Source of the DNA: Burkholderiaceae bacterium
Lineage (GTDB): Bacteria > Pseudomonadota > Gammaproteobacteria > Burkholderiales > Burkholderiaceae_E
NCBI GenBank assembly: GCA_900299025.1
Contig: OMIE01000129.1
Location: 1 to 57,853 of the forward strand
Length of the DNA stretch: 57,853 bases
Direction: 5' to 3'
A program made the translations under genes and the position numbers. The notes under the pieces are model-generated. The model saw nothing but the letters and a program-made list of their open reading frames with translations. It did no database searches and had not been told where the DNA came from. Below, in pieces: positions 51,236 through 57,853 of this stretch; within the stretch, counting starts at the first letter, position 1, and the number at the start of each line of letters is the position of its first letter.

Positions 51236-51982
51236 ATGAAACAGCCTTCTGGATGGATCGAGCTGCCCCCCATGACCCCAGGGATCAAGCCAAACCGCTT
51301 GCTGGTTTTTTTACCGGGGGAAAGCAGCGCGGAATTGTTCACACCAGTCGCGCTCGCTTGGCAGCTCAAGTTTCCAAGTGCTGTTTGCATCATCTTCCAA
51401 CCACCTCATAAGGCATCATTATGGTGGGAGAAACACAGCAGTCGTCGCGACGCAGCCCCGGCCTGCGCTAAGGTGGTCGCCCGGCAGATCAGGGGCCAAC
51501 AGCAAGAGCTTGGACTGATTGCCTCACAAACAACGGTGATCGGTTTTGCCCAAGGAGCCACGATCGCTCTAGAACTGGCAAGAAGCGCAACGGCGGCCGC
51601 ATTAAGCGATGAGCGCCCATCAGCCAGGCAAGCCGGGCATACCAAGCAAGCCGTGCATAAACACCCTGCAGCGATCCCTGAAGCGCAGCTTTGTAGCATT
51701 GTTGTTGCCTACGCTGCCCAACTGGCAAGGCCGCTTTTAGCCGATGAACGCGTGCCTTGTTCGGTGCACTTAATCCATGGCGATTTGGACCATCGTGTGC
51801 CCGCAATTTACGGACATCAAGCTTACAAAAGCCTGAAAGCCGCAGGCGCTGATGTGACATGGGACCTGATTGCCGATACTGCGCATACGATTGGACAAGA
51901 TGCCATTATTGTTGGCACGATGCGGGCGATGCAGCGCATTTTCCGGGGCCGAAGTAAGGGCCGCGCACCCACGCTCCATTAA
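51236..51982 (+). CDS. YpfH-like carboxylesterase homologue lacking nucleophile Ser
   Basis: This 248-residue alpha/beta-hydrolase resembles the YpfH/phospholipase-carboxylesterase group (LLVFLPGESS, VIGFxQGATIALE, HLIHGDLDHRVP, DTAHTIG). In the usual GFSQGA box the serine is Ala105 (codon GCC at 51548-51550), so ordinary serine hydrolysis should be lost. The Asp (183 or 185) and His217 remain. An insertion of about 26 residues (124-149), rich in His, Gln and Ala, follows the box. It could be an inactive paralogue, a diverging gene or a sequence error. Confidence 0.75.
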   Translation: MKQPSGWIELPPMTPGIKPNRLLVFLPGESSAELFTPVALAWQLKFPSAVCIIFQPPHKASLWWEKHSSRRDAAPACAKVVARQIRGQQQELGLIASQTTVIGFAQGATIALELARSATAAALSDERPSARQAGHTKQAVHKHPAAIPEAQLCSIVVAYAAQLARPLLADERVPCSVHLIHGDLDHRVPAIYGHQAYKSLKAAGADVTWDLIADTAHTIGQDAIIVGTMRAMQRIFRGRSKGRAPTLH

Positions 51983-51986
51983 GGAT

Positions 51987-52020
51987 TATCGTCAGCACCC
52001 TTATATCGTCAGCACCCTTA
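51987..52020. repeat. perfect 17-bp tandem duplication upstream of bktB
   Basis: TATCGTCAGCACCCTTA occurs twice without a gap (51987-52003 and 52004-52020), directly after the esterase-like gene and 32 bp before the bktB ATG. It lies within the possible bktB leader. Confidence 0.8.
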
Positions 52021-52052
52021 TTAAGCCATCCGCACTCCCAAGGAGAATCGCC

Positions 52053-53243
52053 ATGAGTAGAGAAGTTGTTGTGATCGACGGTGCACGCACCGCTGTTGGA
52101 ACCTTCGGCGGCAGTTTGAAAGACTTCGCCCCCACTAAGCTTGCCGCCAGTGTGGTTCGCGAGGCCGTCAGTCGAGCTGGTGTTGATCCGGCCGAAGTCG
52201 GCCATCTAGCATTTGGACACGTCGTTAACACCGAACCACGCGATATGTATTTGTCGCGGGTTGCAGCCATCGAAGGCGGTCTAAGCAAAGACACGCCTGC
52301 GATGAATGTGAACCGCCTGTGCGGAAGCGGCTTGCAAGCGATTGTGAGTGCCGCTCAGTCGATTCTGCTTGGCGATGCCGACGTCGCGATCGGGGGTGGT
52401 GCTGAATGCATGAGTCGTGGCCCATACATCCTTCCGGCCGAACGCTGGGGTGCGCGGATGGGCAACGGTGCAACCATCGATATGATGGTTGGCGCGCTAA
52501 CCGATCCCTTCCAAACGGTTCACATGGGTATTACCGCTGAGAATGTGGCCAAGCAATGGGGCATTAGCCGCGACGATCAGGACGCACTTGCCGTTGAAAG
52601 TCACAAGCGGGCAGCTCGTGCGATTGAGGAAGGCCGATTTAAAGCACAAATTCTGGGTCTTGAAATCAAATCGCGCAAAGGCCCAACCGTTTTCGACACC
52701 GACGAGCATGTTCGTCTCGATGTCAAGCCAGAAGATATGAGTAAGCTCAAGCCGGTCTTCCTTAAGGAAAACGGGACTGTCACCGCTGGAAACGCCTCAG
52801 GCATTAACGATGGAGCTGCTGCTGTTGTACTGATGGATGCTGCTGCTGCCGCACGCCAAGGCAAAAAAGCCATGGCTAGACTGGTGAGCTATGCGCATGC
52901 TGGTGTTGAGCCCCACATCATGGGCATCGGGCCGGTACCAGCGTCACGAAAGGCATTGGCAAAAGCCGGATTGCGAGCTGACCAAATGGATGTGGTCGAA
53001 GCCAACGAGGCTTTTGCCGCCCAGGCGCTTGCGGTTTGTCGTGATCTTGACTTAGACCCAGCAAAGCTTAATCCGAACGGCTCTGGCATTTCGCTTGGAC
53101 ACCCGATCGGGGCTACCGGTGCGATTATCACGCTCAAAGCGATCCATGAATTACAACGTATTAATGGCCGTTACGCATTGGTGACGATGTGTATTGGTGG
53201 TGGCCAGGGCATCGCTGCAGTTTTTGAGCGTATTGATCACTAA
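52053..53243 (+). CDS. bktB: beta-ketothiolase BktB
   Basis: This 396-residue thiolase condenses acyl-CoAs with acetyl-CoA or splits 3-ketoacyl-CoA. It is close to Cupriavidus necator BktB (GTFGGSLKD, VVNTEPRDMYLSRVAA, MGIGPVPAS). The catalytic Cys is in VNRLCGSGLQAIVSA, the His in NPNGSGISLGHPIGATG and the second Cys in MCIGGGQGIAA. AAGGAG lies 7-8 nt before the ATG at 52053; the longer frame upstream runs into the esterase-like gene. It likely supplies PHA precursors. Confidence 0.95.
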   Translation: MSREVVVIDGARTAVGTFGGSLKDFAPTKLAASVVREAVSRAGVDPAEVGHLAFGHVVNTEPRDMYLSRVAAIEGGLSKDTPAMNVNRLCGSGLQAIVSAAQSILLGDADVAIGGGAECMSRGPYILPAERWGARMGNGATIDMMVGALTDPFQTVHMGITAENVAKQWGISRDDQDALAVESHKRAARAIEEGRFKAQILGLEIKSRKGPTVFDTDEHVRLDVKPEDMSKLKPVFLKENGTVTAGNASGINDGAAAVVLMDAAAAARQGKKAMARLVSYAHAGVEPHIMGIGPVPASRKALAKAGLRADQMDVVEANEAFAAQALAVCRDLDLDPAKLNPNGSGISLGHPIGATGAIITLKAIHELQRINGRYALVTMCIGGGQGIAAVFERIDH

Positions 53244-53294
53244 ACCCAATGACTGCGGTTCTCAGGTATTGAAGCTTTATCCGAAAAACCGCAC

Positions 53295-53330
53295 ATCAAG
53301 ACCTTGTCAGGCCAACGACAAGGTCTTGAT
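53295..53330 (-). terminator. 14-bp perfect stem at the rpiA stop, between convergent rpiA and bktB
   Basis: ATCAAGACCTTGTC and GACAAGGTCTTGAT form a perfect 14-bp stem with an 8-nt loop; the rpiA stop is in the loop region. On the minus strand it is followed by GTGCGGTTTTTC, so it may end rpiA transcription, and the same stem could serve bktB transcripts. A further 7-bp pair (TGCGGTT/AACCGCA, 53254-53293) lies beside it. Confidence 0.6.
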
Positions 53331-53975
53331 CCCATCTTTTGCTGCGATCAGTACAAGGTCGGCTGGCCTCTGAGCAAAAAGACCAACGGTCACAACGCCA
53401 GGCCATTGGTTCATCATTGACTCAAGCTCACGTGGGTCTTTGATCGTCAAACCTGATACGTCGATAATCGGATGACCGTTATCACTTATAAAATCCTTAC
53501 GAAGCGCAATCCTAGCCCCCAATTTTTCTAGCTTTTTGCTAATTTGCTTTTCTGCCATGGATAAGATTTCGATAGGCAAGGGAAATGCGCCGAGGCATGC
53601 CACGCATTTAGCCTCATCTACGATGCAAACGAAACGATCTGCAAGGTCAGCAAGAATTTTTTCGCGAGTAAGTGCTCCACCTCCCCCTTTGATCAGACAA
53701 CAACCTGGATCAACCTCATCGGCGCCATCGATATAAAGTGGCAAACGGTCAACGGCATTCGCATCGAGCAGCGGCACACCCAAGGCACGCAAACGCTTGC
53801 TGCTTGCCTCCGAACTCGAAACCGCAGCCCCTAGCTTCAGGCCTTGTTCACCAATGAGATCGATTAAATGGTTAACGGTCGAGCCAGTGCCAACGCCCAG
53901 AATCATGCCAGGTTCGATCCATTGCAAGGCTGCCTGAGCAGCAGCGCGTTTTAGTATGTCTTGCGAAGAGTTCAA
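53307..53975 (-). CDS. rpiA: ribose-5-phosphate isomerase A
   Basis: RpiA interconverts ribose 5-phosphate and ribulose 5-phosphate in the pentose phosphate pathway. The 222-residue product has the family motifs GVGTGSTVNHLI, IDGADEVD with the catalytic Asp, and KGGGGALTREKI. The start is TTG, supported by GGAG 7 nt upstream and by the conserved N-terminus. It is convergent with bktB and divergent from argA (48 bp apart). Confidence 0.97.
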   Translation of the reverse strand: MNSSQDILKRAAAQAALQWIEPGMILGVGTGSTVNHLIDLIGEQGLKLGAAVSSSEASSKRLRALGVPLLDANAVDRLPLYIDGADEVDPGCCLIKGGGGALTREKILADLADRFVCIVDEAKCVACLGAFPLPIEILSMAEKQISKKLEKLGARIALRKDFISDNGHPIIDVSGLTIKDPRELESMMNQWPGVVTVGLFAQRPADLVLIAAKDGIKTLSLA

Positions 53976-54023
53976 TCGATTGCTCCGTGAATGTGAGGCC
54001 TAGCTTATGCGACAATTCGTGCC

Positions 54024-55451
54024 ATGCCTTCCGAGTCCGATTCCCTGCATGCGGGCCCTATTTCGCCACGATCCGATAGCCACTTTAGCCATAGCTTAGC
54101 GCCTGCGGTGGCAGCTTCCCAGTTTGTTTATTGGCTGCGATCAGTTGCACCCTATATTCATAACTTTCGACACCGAACCTTTGTGGTTGGCTTTCCAGGC
54201 GAGCTCGTGCAGGCCGGCCGATTAAATGCGCTGATTCAAGACATCGCGTTATTGACAGCGCTTGGGATTCGAATCGTCGTTGTTCACGGCTGCCGACCGC
54301 AGGTCGAGGAACAACTACGCTTGCGTGGACTCGAAGGTCGATTTGCCCAAGGCATGCGGATCACGGACTCCCCAGCGCTCGAGTGCCTTAAGGAAGCATC
54401 AGGCGAGATTCGACTCGATATTGAAGCGGCCTTCTCGCAGGGTCTACCGAATACGCCCATGGCTAACTCCGCGATCCGGGTTATTTCGGGCAACCTGGTA
54501 AGCGCGAGGCCTGTTGGCATTGTGCAGGGTGTCGACTTCCAGCACACCGGTCTGGTGAGAAAAATCGATCGTGCCGCCATTCGCTCGGCACTTGATTACG
54601 GTTCGGTGGTTTTATTGTCCCCGCTTGGCTTTTCGCCAACAGGCGAAGCCTTCAACCTGAGTATGGAAGACGTCGCGGTCGCCACGGCTATTGCGCTTGA
54701 TGCCGATAAGCTGATTTTCCTCACTGAATTGCCTGGCATGCAGAGCGCTTCAGGCGAAGTTTTGAGTGAGATCTCAGAAGCTAATGCACGCGAGTTGCTC
54801 GCTTCAAAAGATGCGCTACAACCCAGTGAGGCAGCGCGTGGTTATCTCAGTGCCGCTCTGCGAGCAGCAGAAGGTGGTGTTGAGCGAAGTCACCTTGTCC
54901 CCTTCGATACCGACGGATCCCTTTTACTCGAACTCTTTTTGCACGATGGGGTTGGAAGCATGGTTGTTGAAGAGACGCTCGAAGCCTTGCGCGAAGCCAC
55001 CATTGATGATGTTGGCGGCATCTTATCGATCATCCGTCCGCTTGAAGACGATGGGACCTTGGTGAGGCGTGAACCCGGAACCGTCGAACGCGATATCGAG
55101 CGGTTTTCAGTCATTGAGCATGACGGCGTGATTTTTGGATGTGCCGCGCTTTTCCCCTTCCCGGAGTCGTCGATGGGAGAAATGGCCTGCGTTGCAGTCA
55201 ACGCCGGAGCACAAGGCCAGGGCGATGGTGAGAGGCTTTTGCGCCATATCGAACAAAGAGCGAGGGCGGCAGGGTTAAAGCGCCTGTTTGTGCTGACAAC
55301 GCGTACGATGCATTGGTTTTTAAAGCGAGGCTTTGTGCAGGTAACGCCTGATGAACTACCTGCGCAGCGCCGCGGCCTCTATGATAAGCAGCGCAATTCG
55401 CAGGTCTTGATGAAGGATTTAAGCTCTCCAACGAAGGATATTGCAGTATGA
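54024..55451 (+). CDS. argA: amino-acid N-acetyltransferase (N-acetylglutamate synthase)
   Basis: ArgA makes N-acetylglutamate, the first step of arginine synthesis. The 475-residue product joins an amino-acid kinase-like domain (about 55-300, [17 protein letters not shown]) to a C-terminal GNAT acetyltransferase domain (about 330-460, [22 protein letters not shown]). About 35 unconserved residues precede the conserved part. The stop overlaps the yggX ATG (ATGA). Confidence 0.96.
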   Translation: MPSESDSLHAGPISPRSDSHFSHSLAPAVAASQFVYWLRSVAPYIHNFRHRTFVVGFPGELVQAGRLNALIQDIALLTALGIRIVVVHGCRPQVEEQLRLRGLEGRFAQGMRITDSPALECLKEASGEIRLDIEAAFSQGLPNTPMANSAIRVISGNLVSARPVGIVQGVDFQHTGLVRKIDRAAIRSALDYGSVVLLSPLGFSPTGEAFNLSMEDVAVATAIALDADKLIFLTELPGMQSASGEVLSEISEANARELLASKDALQPSEAARGYLSAALRAAEGGVERSHLVPFDTDGSLLLELFLHDGVGSMVVEETLEALREATIDDVGGILSIIRPLEDDGTLVRREPGTVERDIERFSVIEHDGVIFGCAALFPFPESSMGEMACVAVNAGAQGQGDGERLLRHIEQRARAAGLKRLFVLTTRTMHWFLKRGFVQVTPDELPAQRRGLYDKQRNSQVLMKDLSSPTKDIAV

Positions 55452-55720
55452 GAACGGTTCGCTGTATTAAATTAAACAAGGACGCTGAAGGATTGGATTT
55501 TCCTCCCTACCCTGGAGCACTGGGTCAGCGCCTTTTTGAATCGGTTAGTAAAGAAGCCTGGCAGGGATGGGTCAAGCATCAGACGATGCTTGTCAACGAA
55601 AATCGACTCAATCTCGCCGATTTACGTGCGCGAAAATATTTGGCACAACAAATGGAAAACTACTTCTTTTCTGACGATGTCGATCAACCGGCCGGCTACG
55701 TTCCGCCAAGCAACGATTAG
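55448..55720 (+). CDS. yggX: Fe(2+)-trafficking / oxidative damage protection protein YggX
   Basis: This 90-residue protein of the YggX family helps protect iron-sulfur clusters from oxidation and traffics iron. It has the conserved [20 protein letters not shown] start with its single family cysteine and the [19 protein letters not shown] region. It overlaps the argA stop by 4 bp and is 11 bp before the next small gene. Confidence 0.97.
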   Translation: MRTVRCIKLNKDAEGLDFPPYPGALGQRLFESVSKEAWQGWVKHQTMLVNENRLNLADLRARKYLAQQMENYFFSDDVDQPAGYVPPSND

Positions 55721-55731
55721 AGGATCAGGCT

Positions 55732-56043
55732 ATGGCTTTGTTTGGTAGTAAACCGAGCAGCGAAACACAGGCGAGCACCGAGCCGGTCACGGCTAGGATT
55801 TACCCTGATCAGCACTGCTGTGCGACCTGCCTTTGGTGGGAGGGCAAGCGAAGCCTTGTCAAACAATATGAGCAAAAGGATTCAGGCATCAAGGGCAAAC
55901 CGATCTTTTTTATTCGAATTTTTAAAGATTTAGACGGCGAATGCCTTAACTTCAAATCCAAACAATGTTCCGAACGATTTATGCCGATTGTGGTCTGTCC
56001 TGACTACGAGACTTGGTTTCAGGGCGGAATTCCGAAGGAATAG
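55732..56043 (+). CDS. small cysteine-rich protein of unknown function
   Basis: This 103-residue protein is not recognised. It has six cysteines: 29, 30 and 33 (CCATCLWWEG) and 71, 79 and 89 (ECLNF, QCSE, VCPDYETWF), with conserved-looking Trp and Tyr residues, suggesting a metal or Fe-S site. It follows yggX by 11 bp with ATG and a preceding AGGATCAG-type site, so it is probably co-transcribed with argA-yggX. Its last 65 bp overlap the 3' end of flhB on the other strand. Confidence 0.7.
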   Translation: MALFGSKPSSETQASTEPVTARIYPDQHCCATCLWWEGKRSLVKQYEQKDSGIKGKPIFFIRIFKDLDGECLNFKSKQCSERFMPIVVCPDYETWFQGGIPKE

Positions 56044-57139
56044 CATCGTCGGGAAGATATAGCTCAGGCGCACGCGCAGGTTCTGCCTTAACCTCGTAGG
56101 CCCAGGCAATAAGCGCAGCCACAGCGCGGTATAAAGGCTCAGGAATCGAAGCACCTACTTTTACCGCGCCATCAAGTGCCCGAGCCAGAACCGGGCTCTC
56201 GGTCACCGGTACTTGATGTTCTTTAGCGACATCCCTAATTCTTAAAGCGAAGTTGTCATGACCTTTGGCTACGACAACAGGGGCTGCCATCTTATCCGCC
56301 TCGTACCGCAAAGCCACCGCAATGTGGGTTGGGTTCATCACCACCACATCGGCTTTTTCGACTGCTGCGATCATGCGACTTCGAGCCATCTCCCGCTGCT
56401 TTTGGCGGATTCTCCCCTTCAACTCAGGATTGCCTTCGCTTTCCTTGAGTTCGTCACGCAGCTCTTGGATTGACATTTTCATTCGCTCTTTAAACAGGAG
56501 CGAGGTGATAAAGCCACCGCTAACGCCTAGAATCAACACAACGGCAATCAGCACTAGCAAGCCACCGCCAATTAATCGCAGGGCATAAAGGATGGCATTG
56601 GTAAGGCTCATACCACTGAAGGCGCTAACACCATCAATCACAGCCCAGAGGTAAATCGCAATCGCTGCGAAGATCAAGCTAGCCTTTAACAAGGCAAGGC
56701 CTAGCTGACTTAAACCCTGCTTTGAGAAGATCCGCTTGAGACCATTGATAAACGATATTCTTTCCGGATCGATCTTGAAGTTTGACAATTTAGGCTGGAA
56801 ATTGACCAGCGCAAATGGGCCAAGGACCGAACCGAACCAAAGGACCAATAAAACTAGTACGATCCAAATGAGTAAGGAGCCCACAGGGCCAAGTAACCAC
56901 TCGATCAAAAAAGGCGTCACACGGGCTGGCTCGCTAAACGACAAGGCCATCTTGGTGGAATCCACAAGCGCCTGGAGAAAACGCCCGCCTGCGACCCATA
57001 TCGCAAGTGCACCGATACTCACGAGTACCAGGGTGGTAACGTCAGGGCTTTGTGGAAACTGCCCCTCCTCGCGCGCTTTCTCAAGCCGTCGGGGCGTTGG
57101 GTCTAGGGTCTTTTCTTGGCCGCTTTCCTCATTGGCCAC
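55979..57139 (-). CDS. flhB: flagellar biosynthesis protein FlhB
   Basis: FlhB is the export-gate switch of the flagellar type III secretion apparatus. The 386-residue product has four transmembrane helices in the first ~210 residues. The cytoplasmic domain carries the self-cleavage site NPTH (Asn269-Pro270) and the following HIAVALRYE strand. The C-terminus is EPLYRAVAALIAWAYEVK plus a basic tail. Other flagellar genes are not seen in the window, since flhB sits at its right end, downstream of a Sel1-repeat gene. The 3' end overlaps the small Cys-rich gene. Confidence 0.95.
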   Translation of the reverse strand: MANEESGQEKTLDPTPRRLEKAREEGQFPQSPDVTTLVLVSIGALAIWVAGGRFLQALVDSTKMALSFSEPARVTPFLIEWLLGPVGSLLIWIVLVLLVLWFGSVLGPFALVNFQPKLSNFKIDPERISFINGLKRIFSKQGLSQLGLALLKASLIFAAIAIYLWAVIDGVSAFSGMSLTNAILYALRLIGGGLLVLIAVVLILGVSGGFITSLLFKERMKMSIQELRDELKESEGNPELKGRIRQKQREMARSRMIAAVEKADVVVMNPTHIAVALRYEADKMAAPVVVAKGHDNFALRIRDVAKEHQVPVTESPVLARALDGAVKVGASIPEPLYRAVAALIAWAYEVKAEPARAPELYLPDDAIPSEFRPETKSRSQDRPQSA

Positions 57140-57194
57140 AACTTATCTCCATTACTTCAACGACAGCGGGCGCGTAGCTCAAACGACTAAGACC

Positions 57195-57853
57195 TCACCC
57201 CTTTGCGGGCGCAGGATCTTCCTTCATTAAGCCGTCTTTTAAGCGCTCAGCTTTAGCAACATCTTGCTCAGGAATGAGATCGCGCAAATTTCTCAAATGA
57301 TCTTTAGCAGTGATGACGCCCAAATCTTCAGCAACCATAAACCAGGCGTAGGCACGCACTAAATCACGAGCAGTTACTCGCCCCGATCGATACATGGTAC
57401 CCAAATTGAAGGCGGCGACACCTGAGCCATTTTTCGCTGCCGTCTTCCACCATTGAGCAGCCATGATCCCGTTGGGCTGTCCGTCGACACCGGCTTCGTA
57501 GTGAGCGCCAAGCTCCACTTGTGCATCAACGTTTCCGGCTTTTGCCGCTCGGATAAACCAGTTCCAAGCCTCTTCCTTATCTTTGGCCACGCCTATGCCA
57601 TTGTTAAACATCATGGCAACTTCATACTGTGCCTTGAGATGGCCGCCCTTGGCAAGCTTCAGTAGCTTTGTGAAGGCCTCATCATGTCGCCCAGCTGCAT
57701 AAGCCGAGCGCGCGTCGTTGTAGTCTGAGCAACCAACAAGGACGGCGCAGCAACAAAGAACGATAACCGCGCAACACTGTTTGAGAAGACGAGAAAGCCC
57801 ACGTTCGTGGGCGCTCAGCTGCCGAGATAAGCCGGCCTGAGTCGCTTTATTTG
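57195..57853 (-). CDS. Sel1-repeat lipoprotein (5' end cut by window)
   Basis: The frame stays open to the window edge with no ATG, GTG or TTG in the visible upstream part, so the start is outside. A lipoprotein signal is clear: a hydrophobic stretch with several cysteines ending in LVGC, with the lipid-bearing Cys codon at 57729-57731. Next comes SDYNDARSAY, then three Sel1-like TPR repeats (AQYEVAMMFNNGIGVAKDKEEA; AQVELGAHYEAGV; AAFNLGTMYRSGRV). It would sit in the envelope and bind partners. It precedes flhB on the same strand by 55 bp. Partner unknown. Confidence 0.85.
   Translation of the reverse strand, partial: NKATQAGLSRQLSAHERGLSRLLKQCCAVIVLCCCAVLVGCSDYNDARSAYAAGRHDEAFTKLLKLAKGGHLKAQYEVAMMFNNGIGVAKDKEEAWNWFIRAAKAGNVDAQVELGAHYEAGVDGQPNGIMAAQWWKTAAKNGSGVAAFNLGTMYRSGRVTARDLVRAYAWFMVAEDLGVITAKDHLRNLRDLIPEQDVAKAERLKDGLMKEDPAPAKG

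Overview
This window looks like a chromosomal core segment of a betaproteobacterium, most likely of the order Burkholderiales. The evidence is gene content and order: psd-pssA, tpiA-secG-tRNA-Leu-nuoA..N, an ECF sigma factor followed by DUF3619/DUF3106/RDD genes, alaC-hom-thrC-moeA-moaD-moaE, rpsF-priB-rpsR-rplI-dnaB, pncB-lutC, fdxA-phaZ-rnfB-nth, and a BktB-type thiolase. I cannot name a genus. I see no phage, insertion sequence, CRISPR array, toxin island or other foreign block.

Layout. About 1-22.1 kb is on the minus strand. Read in transcription order it runs ilvB-ilvN-ilvC (branched-chain amino acids), psd-pssA (phosphatidylethanolamine), tpiA, secG, tRNA-Leu(GAG), the 14-gene complex I operon nuoA to nuoN, a NUDIX hydrolase and tRNA-Ser(TGA). 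About 22.3-24.9 kb (plus) is an ECF sigma factor with three membrane or envelope genes of unknown function. About 24.9-29.9 kb (minus) holds clpB, with a near-consensus sigma-32 promoter, and an AdiA-like decarboxylase. Then come an OYE/XenA-like flavoenzyme (plus), the alaC-hom-thrC-moeA-moaD-moaE operon (minus), a Mth938-like gene, bcp and a PIN-PhoH ATPase gene (plus).

About 40.0-46.0 kb (minus) holds rpsF-priB-rpsR-rplI-dnaB and pncB-lutC-2-hydroxyacid dehydrogenase. About 46.1-53.2 kb (plus) holds fdxA, phaZ, rnfB, nth, a DUF1841 gene, a broken DUF47 gene with pit, an esterase-like gene and bktB. The right end has rpiA (minus), argA-yggX-Cys-rich ORF (plus), flhB (minus) and a Sel1-repeat lipoprotein gene cut by the window edge (minus).

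Functionally this is mostly aerobic respiration, amino-acid, lipid and cofactor synthesis, PHA turnover, and replication and translation. The points worth a second look are small. A priB gene has no ordinary start codon. The DUF47 partner of pit carries an in-frame stop. An esterase homologue has Ala in place of the nucleophile Ser. Triosephosphate isomerase has an unusual ~40-residue insertion. A possible leader ORF and hairpin precede ilvB. Several gene ends sit inside palindromes or short tandem repeats. I found no convincing large new system; the least understood module is the sigma factor-DUF3619-DUF3106-RDD cluster.
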